From Sclerotiophoma versabilis (Eukaryota > Ascomycota > Dothideomycetes > Pleosporales > Didymellaceae), in contig JAAROD010000015.1 of the NCBI GenBank assembly GCA_012274445.1, positions 372,001-436,000 of the forward strand: 64,000 bases of DNA, written 5' to 3'. This document shows positions 42,159 through 53,254 of this stretch, piece by piece. The notes beneath the pieces were generated by a model. It was not told the DNA's origin and made no database searches. It saw only the letters and a list, made by a program, of their open reading frames with translations. The position numbers and the translations under genes are program-made. Each line of letters opens with the position of its first letter. Positions within the stretch are counted from its first letter, which is position 1.

Positions 42159-43516
42159 TCACAGCTCAAGCATACGATGCGTGAAGTGGATCAATCAGTT
42201 GGTCTTTGAGCCGAGAGCCTCATAATTTTTCGTTCGCTAGGCGGCGTTGATGGAATAGCCGATATAGTGCATCGGTGTTATTTCCTCCTTATCCTTCACT
42301 GAAGAACCTTTCTCGCAGCACCTGTATGTCTGCCTCGGGTAGTCACACTGTGCACCGGCAAACTGGTCACATTCACCTCAAAGACATCGAATCCTTTTGC
42401 TTGGCCGAGAAGTACGAGTGAGGCCTAGTAATGACCTCCTGCAGTTCGTCTGCTGCAACCCCCTGTAGATGTGTTTGCATCGCATCATCTTTGGTGATGT
42501 CTGCACTCCCCTACTTTTCCTGCGCCTGCTCAAGGTTTTGCAGCCACTACTAATGCTCCCTCTTTTCAGAATTAGTTTTGTTGGGACTTATTTGATATGT
42601 CCGTCCCAAACTTCATGTCTCACTGTATCGGACGGTCTTGGCATGTTAACTCTCTGTAATAGGACCGGCTAACTCCTTAGTGATCAAACCGACAGTGAAA
42701 GACAGCGTGAAATTATTTTTGCCTAGGGGCTTTGACTTGAACTCCCTATCCGCCTAGATCCGCAGGTTGCCGTGCATAAGTATATCAATAAAGTAGAGGA
42801 GCAAATCCAGAATCTAGAGACGAATACGTTCAAAATCGAAAACACTCTCAGCAAGGCTTCGAAGACAATTGGATTCAAGCTGCTTGCCACTCTACCACTC
42901 TACCACTCAACAAAAAAGCTGCAAGCGTACTTTGGGTTTGCAGCGTCTTCACCAAAGGCCAGAAATGCAGGAGCAAGCTCAAATGCCACACCAAAAAACT
43001 CGTCAAGATTCTTCGAGACAAAATTGCAGGTAATCGAATAAAGAATATAAGTCATGCCGCAAGCCATTCCAGAAAGCAAGAGGCAAGCAGAGTTGATTCT
43101 GTAGAAAGCTAACTAGCTTATATAGCTGTCATATTTGTTTGCATAATATCTTTTGATAAAGTCAATACGAATTGTTGACCGGATATTGACGTAGCATTTG
43201 AAAAGTCAAAGCAATCTTGATAGAGACAGTTGAAGCTTTTTACACACTTGCAAAGACTTCCAACTCACGGCGCAGGCTACACTGGCTGGATCCCAATAGG
43301 TTTTCGAGAAGAGCTTCTGGAATTGTGACATAGCTGCATCAATCACAATAAGATTTCGTGCACCTCGTTGCTACATACCGTCAAGTTTCAGCCAAACAGC
43401 GGAGGTAACTCGCCTCTATGCCTTCACCTCGACTTCCACCTAACACAAGAACTCTCGCCACTGCTCAGTTTCCTTTCCCTCAACCAAACAAACCACAACA
43501 CCCACGAGTTGCCATA
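42159..43516. other. AT-richer gene-poor stretch
   Basis: About 1.4 kb upstream of the cysteine-rich gene. From about 42,500 to 43,350 the sequence is visibly richer in A/T than its neighbours. A 90-codon plus-strand frame at 42772-43041 (KYINKVEEQIQNLETNTFKI, coiled-coil-like) has no recognised family and no in-frame ATG at a sensible place. A decayed mobile element or gene relic is possible but unproven. Confidence 0.4.
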
Positions 43517-44382
43517 ATGCTGCTACCTCACCTCACCAAACTCCTTGCCCTCTTCATCCTTGTGGTCGGCATCACTGCCCTCCCAGCGCCAGCCTCGACT
43601 CCCGACCATGCTACCGCGCCGCCTTGCCAGTCCGTGTACGCACGCTGCCTCCGGCACAACCACGACGCCGAGCTCTGCCGCGATTTTGTGTGCAGCTCCT
43701 ATGGCAACCAGGTGACTTCATCCTCGCTCTCAACATACTTTATGGAAAACTGACAAGAGGCCAGTGCACACCATGCCAGGCCGGCGACTTCGTCGACTCC
43801 ACTGCCACTGAATCCGTCAGCGCGAGCGACGCCACAGTGCGAGATGTGGACAAGCGCGAATTCGTAAAGCCACTGCCGTACTACTGTATCATCGTCTGCG
43901 CCCGCGCGTGGTGTCGTCCGCTGTGCAGCAACCCCACTTACGTCTCTGGCTCCACAGCAGACAACGTCGATGGCGCTCCAATCACTAACGAGGCCGACCT
44001 CCTTGCTACCGCCAACGCGCAGCCTGGCAAACTCGGTCTCCCACTCCCGCCCGGTACGAACACCGTGGTGTTGGGCCAGAAAGAGGAGGATGGCCAGATG
44101 AAGAAGTGCGCATGGTTCTGCAGCGCAGAGATGCTCTCATGCCAAGATACCTGCTGGGCGGCGGACGACTCTGCAGGAGCGGTTGTCATGGATGGAGGTT
44201 CTCTGCCTGAGCACGACAACATTGAAGGCCTGACCGCGTGCCAGATCGTGGATAAGGGGAAGGTGGACCGATTCATCGTCTGCGCTGTTCCTATTGTCGA
44301 TGGTGACAAGAACTGGGACAAGATGCGTTGCGTGCTCCTTTGGCACAATTACAAGCCGTGTATTGTCTGCGGCAAGGCGTAG
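43517..44382 (+). CDS. Cysteine-rich secreted protein, 270 residues, candidate effector-like
   Basis: Exons 43517-43711 and 43765-44382 join over a 53-nt intron. The acceptor was chosen because it joins CSSYGNQ to CTPCQAGDFV and keeps the long frame. The N-terminus MLLPHLTKLLALFILVVGIT followed by ALPAPAS is a signal peptide. A propeptide-like, Ser/Asp-rich segment ends in a Kex2-type Lys95-Arg96 site (VRDVDKREF). The region after the KR site is Cys-rich, with paired Cys motifs (YYCIIVCARAWCRPLCSN, KKCAWFCSAEMLSCQDTCW) and a C-terminal KPCIVCGKA. The many cysteines suggest disulfides in an extracellular protein. No enzyme family is recognised. It lies beside an AT-richer, relic-like stretch. 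Confidence 0.82.
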
Positions 44383-44848
44383 CTGATCGGTCATGCTGCA
44401 GTTGGCGATATAAGACGCAATAATCACCTGAGATTCGATGTTGGTTCGATTTAACTTCTACGAGCATGACTAGGCAGGGGAACCTCGACATGATAGTTCT
44501 GAACGGCCTTACTGGCTTGTTTGGATCTGTCTTAGGGCCTAGTGGTCTGATGGTGCACATGTCAGCATCTTGGTTCTGGATGGCAGACACACTTCAATCG
44601 ATTGGTATATCCCAGAGATCCAAACGCGGTGGTATGTGTGGTGTTCTTATACAGCGCCTTCAATGCCAAATATCCTATGATGCCGAACTGAATCTAGCTC
44701 TTGTACATATAATACAACAACGCCCTATCGTCCATCTGATCCTTTACCAGCTCGTTCCGGGGTTGGACAACGGCTGTCGTTTCTCTTCGTCTCGTTGCGC
44801 CTTTCCTTGTCATCTCAAAACAGCTCCCTGTCGTCCTCCAAATACACC
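44383..44848. other. Convergent interval between the cysteine-rich gene and mL49
   Basis: The 466 bp contain no recognisable element. A long plus-strand ORF starting at 44466 runs antisense into mL49 and is treated as a shadow. Confidence 0.5.
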
Positions 44849-45409
44849 TTACATCCCTCTCCCCCTCAAGAAGTCGGCGATCTTGTCTTTGTGGTGCCCC
44901 TTGACAATGACGTGCTGTGTCAGCGCATTGATCTTGACGTCCTCGTCCTTCTTGGCCAGCCATGTCTTCAGCTCGTCCCTCAATGCGTGCAGGTCTCCAG
45001 TGACCTTCCGTACCGTGGTCAGGTGCAGGTTGCCGCCCCTCTTGTAGTCGGTGTAGATGGGCAGGTTCTTGTTCGCCGAGCGCGCGACGTGATATGTCGG
45101 CGGCGACAGTGGCATCTGGGGTTGTGTGGCCGGTGTGAAGGGGACGGTCTTGGCTGCGCGCGATGCGGTCTTCAGGTGCTTGGACTTGGACGGCGAGGAG
45201 TGTGCGGGGCGGAGAGGGTCCTCGGCGCCAGGCTGGGCGCTGTCAGACTCGGTGACGGCTTCGACTGCGGCCAGGTCGGCGGCGCGCGAGGCAGAGGCAG
45301 TGGAGGCCGAGGGCGCTGCGGTGGTGTAGCGGAGCGTGGCGCGGCATGTGGCGGGCCTGGGCGCGGTGAGGGCGCGGAAGAGCGACATGGAGGGCTGCAA
45401 CCTGGACAT
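44849..45409 (-). CDS. IMG2: Mitochondrial large ribosomal subunit protein mL49 (Img2)
   Basis: A single exon of 186 residues. The N-terminus MSRLQPSMSLFRALTAPRPA is basic and Ser/Ala-rich, as in mitochondrial presequences. A low-complexity linker follows. The conserved mL49 domain starts at YHVARSANKNLPIYTDYKRG, with NLHLTTVRKVTGDLHALRDE, and ends VIVKGHHKDKIADFLRGRGM. The protein is part of the mitoribosomal large subunit. The ATG at 45409 was chosen over an upstream GTG-initiated extension because it gives a plausible presequence. It is divergent from eIF3e with 233 bp between the start codons. Confidence 0.92.
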   Translation of the reverse strand: MSRLQPSMSLFRALTAPRPATCRATLRYTTAAPSASTASASRAADLAAVEAVTESDSAQPGAEDPLRPAHSSPSKSKHLKTASRAAKTVPFTPATQPQMPLSPPTYHVARSANKNLPIYTDYKRGGNLHLTTVRKVTGDLHALRDELKTWLAKKDEDVKINALTQHVIVKGHHKDKIADFLRGRGM

Positions 45410-45642
45410 GGCGGCTGTGCGACGGCGATGGCAGCAGTGGGGTGGGCGCTGCAATGGCTTCTCTCGCGGTCGTCGCGGCGATGTCTTCAACACCAAAAGT
45501 TAGCGTTGCAGGGGTGCTCGCTACGCACAGTCATTTTTCCTCGACGTCCGCGCACCCCACCACCGCCGCCCACAACGACGCCGCTGTCTTCGCACCACGC
45601 GCCCGCCACCACACCCGCGACGACGCCCATACACCGCCCACC

Positions 45643-47059
45643 ATGGCCGACGCAGCGACCGCGAGCGGCTCCGTCGCTGAGCAGTACAGCCTGCTGCCGA
45701 AGCTCATGCCCAACCTCGACCGCCATCTGCTGTTCCCGCTGCTCAACTTCTCCAGCGACGAGGAGGCCGAGCAGACGCCCGAGCAGAAGAAGCTGCTGCT
45801 GGCGCTGCTGAGCCCGACCAACATGACCGACTTTGTGGGCCAGCTGCACCAGGAGGTCCACGGCCTCGACGACATGCCCGCCGAGTTCACCCAGAAGCGC
45901 GAGCAGGTGCTCAGCAAGCGCGACGAGCTCGAGGCCGCGACCGCCAAGATCTCTGAGCTGCTGGACGACGAGAACGTCGTCACCAACCTGCGCTCCGACA
46001 AGGCGCAGAACCTGCAGTACCTGAAGGACAGCCACGGCGTCACCCTCGACGACGTGAACCGCCTGTACGAGTTCGGCCAGTTCCAGTACAGCTGCGGCGT
46101 CTACCCGCACGCTGCCGAGCTGCTGTACCGCTTCCGCGTGCTGGTGCGTGCTTCCACTCCCTGACTGTGCCTGCCATTGTTCTAATCCTTCCCTCTAGAC
46201 CACCGACGGCGACAAAGAGCGCGAGGCCACCTGGGGCAAGCTGGCCTGCGAGATTCTGTCCGTCAACTGGGACAGCGCCATTGAGGAGATCAACAAGATC
46301 AAGGAGCTGATCGACACACGCCTGTTCAACAACCCGCTCGCCCAGCTGCAGCACCGCACCTGGCTGATTCACTGGTCGCTGTTCCCCCTCTTCAACCACG
46401 AGCCCGCCCGCGAGTCCCTCACCGACATGTTCTTCTCCCCCGCCTACATCAACACCATCCAGACAAACTGCCCGTGGATCCTGCGCTACCTGGCCGCCGC
46501 CGTCATCACAGGCCGCAACCGCGCCCGCAACTCGAATCAGTACCAGAGGCAGCTCAAGGACCTGATCCGCATCGTCAGGCAGGAGGGCTACGAGTACACC
46601 GACCCCGTCACCGACTTCATCAAGGCGCTGTACATCGACTTTGACTTTGAGGAGGCGCAGAAGAAGCTCAGCGAGACCGAGGAGATTCTGAAGAACGACT
46701 TTTTCCTGCTCGGCGCGGCGGACACATTTGTCGATGCTGCAAGGCATCTGATCTCAGAGAGCTACTGCAAGATCCATCAGAGGATCGACATCAAGTAAGT
46801 TTCGAGCGAGGCGAGTCAGAAAACTTTGTTTTAACATCATCTCAGGGACCTCTCCACACGCCTCGGCCTGTCGCAGGACGAGGGCGAGAAGTGGATCGTC
46901 AACCTGATCCGCGACACACGCGTCGACGCCAAGATCGACTACCAGGCTGGCACAGTCGTCATGAACCACCCCCCGCAGAGCGTATACCAGCAGGTCATTG
47001 AGCGGACAAAGGGTGGTTTCTTCAGGACGCAGGTCATGAGTGCTGCGGTTGCGAAATGA
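45643..47059 (+). CDS. INT6: eIF3 subunit e (Int6)
   Basis: Exons 45643-46143, 46199-46794 and 46846-47059 join over introns of 55 and 51 nt, giving 436 residues, the family's length. The N-terminal helical region includes SLLPKLMPNLDRHLLFPLLN. TPR-like helices follow, with AEQTPEQKKLLLALLSPTNM and LYEFGQFQYSCGVYPHAAEL. The PCI domain lies in the last third ([40 protein letters not shown] across the last splice, and DEGEKWIVNLIRDTRVDAKI). eIF3e is part of the eIF3 complex that recruits mRNA to 40S ribosomes. Filamentous fungi keep this subunit although budding yeast lost it. Confidence 0.96.
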
Positions 47060-47632
47060 GCGAAGCGAGCGTTGAATCACGGGACCGATCACACAAAGGA
47101 AAGGCGCCGCTTCTGGGGATGCGCTGGTGTGCTGCAAAAGTCTGGGCGTTTGGGCTGATTCCAACATCATGACGAGAGGTGTGAAATGGGAAAAGGTCAC
47201 ATACTGCATGACCACAGGCGTCTGTGTGAGCCTCGCGGCTCTTTATCTTTCTGGACGTTAGCATGCAGCAAAACGCTGTATTATAGATGAATGGGATGGA
47301 ATGAACAACACAATCAGACCCGAGGTTAATGATGTACAGTACGCATTTCAACTACCTACGACGACAGACAGCGACAAACCACCCTTCATAACCCTTAGCG
47401 TCCTCTCACGCCACTCACGAAGCGAATCCAATGAAGGGAAAAAAAAGAAGCGAGAGAAACACAGCCATCTAAAGGACCGTAAGAAAAGAAGCACTCTTCA
47501 TCCACCGGTATCCACATCGACATAGACATGGACATGGCATCGACACGACGTGACATCAACCGACTAAGCCCAGCACAGTCGACCATCAGTTCCGACCATG
47601 CAGTCATCACATACACCACACCTACACCATAA
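47060..47632. other. Convergent interval between eIF3e and the Ser/Thr-rich gene
   Basis: The 573 bp are purine-rich around 47,430-47,490. Apart from a few CATGGACATGGCATCGACA-like words nothing is recognisable. If the Ser/Thr-rich gene has a further 3' exon it would lie here. Confidence 0.5.
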
Positions 47633-49542
47633 TCAGCAGCCAGACATGACACCATGCGTGAAGTTACTCACCGATCCCTTCTTCTCCGTCTCTCTTCCCT
47701 GCATCTCACGCGCCTCCCGAGCACAAACATGACTCACACTCACGCCCGCATCAATCCCCGCATTATGCATCTTCGCCACCCCATCCTCACTCATCACCGG
47801 CATTGGAAACCCACGGTCGCGCTTCGCCAATCGCCGACCCATCGCTGTAGTTCCCACCCCACGCGTTTCGCCGGATTGCAAGGGGAGCGTAGGGACTGCT
47901 ACAGGCGGGCCGTACGATGCGCCCGTCTCGGTCTCTGCGGTGCTCGAACTCGCACGTGTGCTGGTCTGGAGCGTGGACGGCGTGGGCGTCGACACAGCCC
48001 AGGAGGTGTTTGTAGCGTCGGTGTATGTATCCGTTGGGGTGGCGGAGATGTCGCTGTCAGTAGGCGTAGATGTTGACGTAGGCGTGACAATGGGCCAGGA
48101 GCTGAATGTGCCGTCTGTGAATGTCCCCGTTGTGGTGGGAGGCGGTGCGTAGTTGCTCTTGGTGGCTGAGTCGAAGGACGTGGGGACTGCGTCGGAGAGG
48201 GTGTTTGTCGTTTCGCCCGTCGAAAGCGTGGAATGCGAAGATGAGGACTGGCTGGCCGTGCGTGTGAAGACTGGTGGCCATGGTGGGAATGTGATAGATG
48301 ATGAGGAAGAGCGTGTACGTGTGCGCGTTAGTGTTGAGCGGGTCGATGGAGACGGGGTCAGGGTGATGCTGACGCTGAAGCTTGTTGATGTTCTGGAAAG
48401 CGAGGAAGAGCGCGTCCTCTGTGTGCTGGAAGATGGCGTTGGGAGACTGAGGGTGAAGCTGGAGGGGGACTCAAAAATACTGGAAGAGGTGTCAGAGACG
48501 GCTGTGGATGGATAGTAGATGGGTGTCGATGAGGGCGCTGGTGTGGTCAGGTAGCTTGTAGATCCTGAAGAAGACGGATTGTAGGAGTAGGAATAAGAGT
48601 AGGAGTATGAGGTGTAGCCTGTGCTCGAGCTTGAGCTTGCTGATGGAGTATACGATGAAGTAGACGATAAAGTGGAGCTTGTGTCAGTTGGAGCAGTGAG
48701 CGTGGACGTGTTGGTCCGAATGGAGCTTGTCCGGTTCGAGCTTGGTGTGCTGGAAGTTGGAGCAGGGACGTAGTAACCACTTGAGGTCGTGTTGGATGGA
48801 GAAGTGAAGGTTGACGAAGCAGGGGTGGTAGTGCCCGTACCCCAACTGTTAGTCGAGCCCGTGCCGTTGCCGTACGGCGGTGTGGTGGATGGCAGGTAGG
48901 AGGAAGGCTCGGTAGACAGCGAGGTTTGGGTCGACAGTGATACACCAGTGGATAGTGAGAAGCTAACCGGAGGTCCGAAAGAACTAGTCGGACTGTCCAC
49001 AGGAAAGCTCGTCGCAGTGCCGTCCGTGAAGGTGCCAGTGGTCGGTCTGATTGTGCTGAAAGGTGAAATATCAGTGCACCAGATCACACCTTCGTCGGTA
49101 AGCTTGCAGGAAGTGGCGACTAACTTTGTGGTCGTAACGGCAGGTACAGAAGATGCTGGCGGTGTGGCTGTGATCACAACACGACTGGTGACGACCACAG
49201 TACTGCGGACGGTAGTATAGTTCCACAATCCAGATGATGCCGGGGCGGTGCTGTTGGTGGGGCTTGTCGAAAGCGGAACAGCAGTCGACGATGAGATGCC
49301 ACCGCCAGGAATGGATGATGTGGGGGGAGGGAGTTTATCATTCACGGTACTACTGGGAACATGTGTAGAGTATGACGGTGGAGGCGCGTAGTATTGGCGT
49401 GGATGAACATGCTGGAAGCGCACTATTGATCATGGTCAGTCAACTACGCAGAGGGGTCAGATGGTGTTGGCTTACATGGTAAGCTCTCAGCAGCGACGGC
49501 CACAATGGTAGTAACCAAGGAAAGACAGGTACTGAGCTTCAT
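47633..49542 (-). CDS. Mucin-like Ser/Thr/Pro-rich secreted protein
   Basis: Exons 49542-49476 and 49422-47633 join over a 53-nt intron, giving 618 residues. Splicing supplies the signal peptide MKLSTCLSLVTTIVAVAAES, which the long exon lacks. The mature protein is mostly Ser, Thr and Pro, with a (YS)n run and three diverged copies of a TGTFTDGT..SWP..TPT block. A single Cys-bearing segment, ATSCKLTDEGVIWCTDI, lies near the N-terminus. This composition fits a heavily O-glycosylated cell-surface or wall protein. No GPI signal is seen at the annotated end. A strong GTGAGT donor lies in the last codons (about 47,672), so an additional 3' exon is possible and the C-terminus is uncertain. The function is unknown. 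Confidence 0.82.
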
Positions 49543-51932
49543 GCTGAATGACGATTGGAGACTTGAACGAGTGTGAGAAAACGAGAGAAAGTTTCAAGCC
49601 AGATACACCTGCAGTTGGAAGGTGAAGGCATTGAATCTTTCCAAGCGGCTTTTATATGTGACCTGAATTTGACCGCAGCAGCAGGTTCTGTCAATGCCTT
49701 GTCCGAAAGTGCCGCAGTGTGTGCAGTAACCCATCGGGCCCATACACAAGGTTGCAACGCGGGATCATGCTTTCGACCATCGTACACAATTTACCCTGAT
49801 CTACGGACCTGTTGGTGTTCGGCCATCAAATGTTCCCACTTCGACATCGACAGCATTGGGCTTTTGTGCCGTAGAGACTTGGTAGGGTGCTCATGTCTCG
49901 AATGAACACTTGCTGAGTATGCTGCATATACTGCCGGTATCAGAATGGTATTGGCTGGAGAGTTTGATTGATGCTGTCGAGGTGTGACAGGCTGTTGATG
50001 TTCTGAAAGGTATCCTGCAGAATGGCAGTGTGTGCTACACTGCAGCGCCGTCTGCGCCACCTGTCGTGCATGTGTGTATCAGAAGGGAGAGCTTGACGGC
50101 ATTGAACCGCAGCATGGCACGCAAGTAACAACAATTGCCACTGCTTAGAATGATGAATTAAATGAAGCTCGTGTTATGGGCAAAGCGTAGTTGCAAGCCA
50201 GTCGTGTGATGTTGGGCAGAATAGAGAGAGCGTGCCTCGACGTTGCCGTAAACTTCGCTGCGTCTGTCGAGTACCTGGCTGCAGTATGACAAGCATCTGA
50301 AAAACACCTGACAACAGAAATAACAGCTGCCTATTTCGTGGCCCTGCTCAAAACGGGGCCAATATGCCGTTCGCCTGACTGCAGATACAGACCCACGGTT
50401 GCTGCTCTTTCGTTGCGATGATCATGTCTGCTTTCGGGCACTCGTCGCTTAAAAACTAAAACTTGATGCTATAGAAGTGTTGAGCCACCCCAATCTGACT
50501 ATCGGAAGCTTGTACGGGCGCAGGCGCTGGTTTGCTAGTCTGTGGTTTCGATGGCGTACTGACATCAGTCCCTCACGCGCTGAGCCTACAATCATCGCCG
50601 CGCATTCGACGGGACGATACCTGGCCGCCGACCGAAGCTGTGAATATGTGCGTGATCATCTCATTCTGATTATGGATAAGGCTGGTGGTATAATCGGAGC
50701 GCACAAATGTAGGTACCAGAAACGAAGCTGTTTGGGGGACGGTACGTTGCACGCCTAAATGCGCGATAGGATGGAAGGCCACTTGCAGCACTAGCCTTCG
50801 AGGCTATAGAGCTCGAGATCGCGAAATGCAGTACCCTCAGGATTCAATAGCTTCGATGCGAAGGCTGTGGTCTGCACTGACGCGGTTCATGTTGCCTTGC
50901 AATGTTGTGTTGTCGTACGAAAAGAAGCAAGGTGCGAGGGACGGGCAGAAGCCTAGGTCGATGCTTGTTGTCACGTGAGTCTGATTTTGAGGCTTCGCAT
51001 GGGACCGATAGGCTCAAGAGATTACTTCATTACGTTTGTGCGATTTTGTGTTATGTCGCTTTTCGATGCAATTGGTGGGCTGACTTCCTCTGCGCACTTG
51101 CTACACGTACTCGACGGTCCGTACGGCAGTAACCGCAGCCTGTAATGCATGGTACAACGGTAGCACGCACGTTCATGTTTTTCTATGTACATTTACCGTT
51201 AGTACTGGGAGTGGGATCTAGTGCTTTCATGCGGATAGGCAACTGCCGCACTGAATCTTCTGCAGGTTCAGGTACTGAGATTTCCAAGAATCAATCGGTA
51301 CTTGGCCAGCAAAACAACCCACACAACTACGCGCAACCTAGCACCAATTTGGTAGGCAATATGACATGCTAAAAGGCCCATGGTAGAGCAGGCTATCGTT
51401 CGGGCCTGCGTCACAACTACACCCTCTCACCCCACAGTCTCCACAGGACTCATCCATGGTTGTGTCACGCGCTAGCTATATAGTAAGCTCTGTTCACGAA
51501 CACTGACCATCTCAAAATGAGGGAGAGGGTCTCAGCATTCAAACATCACACATGCTATGGTTGGACGTCAACAACCAGGCAAACATCACAATGGATTCAA
51601 ACAACGGACAGTAGGTTTGTCAAGCAGACTGGCTGCTCAAATTATAATTATGTAGCTAAACACCACAACTGGAGAGGAGAGATGCCCTCCAAGGCGGGAT
51701 GAAGGCGCCAATGTAGGAGACGGCGGTGTATCGTTTTTGGCCGCGCCAAAACGCCTTTGAACGATTCGTAACGTTCGTAAAAATGAGACAAGGGGTATCG
51801 CTCGAATCCAACTGAAAAACATACGTGAACCGAAACGATACCCAATACGTACCAAAAGACGTGGCAAACAGAGGTAGTGATCCAAAAAATATCGCATGAA
51901 AGAGCAAACGGACGAAAGAAGTGAACAGTCAG
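49543..51932. other. 2.4-kb gene-poor stretch
   Basis: It holds the promoter of the Ser/Thr-rich gene on the left and the 3' region of the next minus-strand gene on the right. ORFs of 60-110 codons (49573, 50477, 50902, 51145) have no signal peptide, domain or splice continuity. No RNA gene was recognised. Confidence 0.45.
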
Positions 51933-53254
51933 CTAGTCCCAGTTCACAAAGCTTGACTCTTCAACGAGCTGGTCGTTGTTGCCGTTCTGCTCGTCACCGG
52001 GCTGAGCAAAGTCTGTTGACTGGAAGTCGAAGAAGGCACCATAGCCCTCGTTACCAGGTGTGAGGAAAGACTCGTTGGTGTACAAACCTGATGAGATTGG
52101 TGCACACGAATCGGCAGTGCTCTCTGACTTGAGGCCTGTCTGAGGCATGCTGAGTGTCATATTACTTCCCGCCTTCAAAGCCTTAGGCGAGTAGTTGGGG
52201 TTGTAAGTGTATGTCGGGGCGAAGGGCTGCGCGAGGTGCTCGCTGCCATTCATGAACATGGCAGTGCGAGGGTCGTTGGGATCAAGAACTGAACCAAGGA
52301 ACTGCTGCGACTCGGCAGGCAATGCCATCGATAGAGGATTGGGGCCGCTGAGCATTTGCGAACCCAGAGAGTAGTTCATTGGGCTGAAAGCCGAGACAGG
52401 TGTCTCACTGTCTCCGAGCAGCTGCGGCGTTCGCTGTCCTGAATCGGACAAAGGCGAAGGCGGCGTCGCGGGATGCTGCTGATGTACGAAAGAAGGTCCT
52501 CGAGACAAAGCAGGCCGAGATTGGTCATCGACGCCTGCTTGAGCTGGCAACGACATCCGTCGTGCATCTTGAGGTGTCGAGGTGCCCTGCTGCATCGAGG
52601 CGTCCGAGGCTGCTGGAACAGCAATGGAAGCTGAGCGCTGGTGCAGTCTCTGAGGGATGTGGTACGGCGAAGAGCGTACACCCTGTGGCTGAGAAGGCTG
52701 AGGCACTGGAGCAAGATTCTGTGGGGTCTGCTGGTTGAACTGCTGTGGAGGCATCAAGGTTGGGTTTAACCAATTGTTCTGACCGAAAGCGCCATTGTTC
52801 TGCGGCGATAATTGGCCGAACTGCTGGAACTGGGGGTTCTGGTACTGCGACATGAACATGTTCCTCACTCCATGCTGTGTCGCGATGTAGTCATGCAGCT
52901 TCTTGTTGAACATGACCGAGGTTGTGTGCAGGTGCGCATTCAACCTCTGGTACTGAGTTGGCAGATCATCATCCTCCTCTTCGTACATCTCTTCATTGAT
53001 GACATCTTGCTCGGTGACACGCAAAGCGCGACCAGTACGCTTCTTGTGAATCTCAGATGCCCTCCTCGCAGACTCAATGCGGGCTTCTAAACTACGGTCA
53101 CTGCGCCGTGAGGCAGCAATGTAAGCGCTACTGAGAATCAGCAACAGAAACATCAAATGACACGAATATAAACATACCGCTCTTGATTTTCTTCGTGAGT
53201 ACGCTCCGTCTTGACCGGACGGGTAGCAGTGAAAGGTCTTCTTTCTGCTGGCAT
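51933..53254 (-). CDS. Conserved Gln/Ser/Pro-rich protein, putative nuclear regulator
   Basis: Exons 53254-53178 and 53130-51933 join over a 47-nt intron, giving 424 residues. The start MPAERRPFTATRPVKTERTH continues across the splice as EENQERSAYIAASRRSDRSL. It is followed by a very regular basic helix (EARIESARRASEIHKKRTGR) and VTEQDVINEEMYEEEDDDLP. The remaining two thirds are Gln-, Pro- and Ser-rich with short aromatic motifs, ending in acidic/amide-rich NNDQLVEESSFVNWD. The basic helix plus Gln-rich and acidic tails look like a transcription regulator, but no bZIP, zinc-cluster or other known DNA-binding signature is present. I do not recognise the family. The function is inferred from composition only. 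Confidence 0.8.

Noticed and set aside
44466..45047. 193-codon plus-strand ORF
   Set aside because: Most of it is antisense to the 3' half of mL49, which has clear homology on the other strand.
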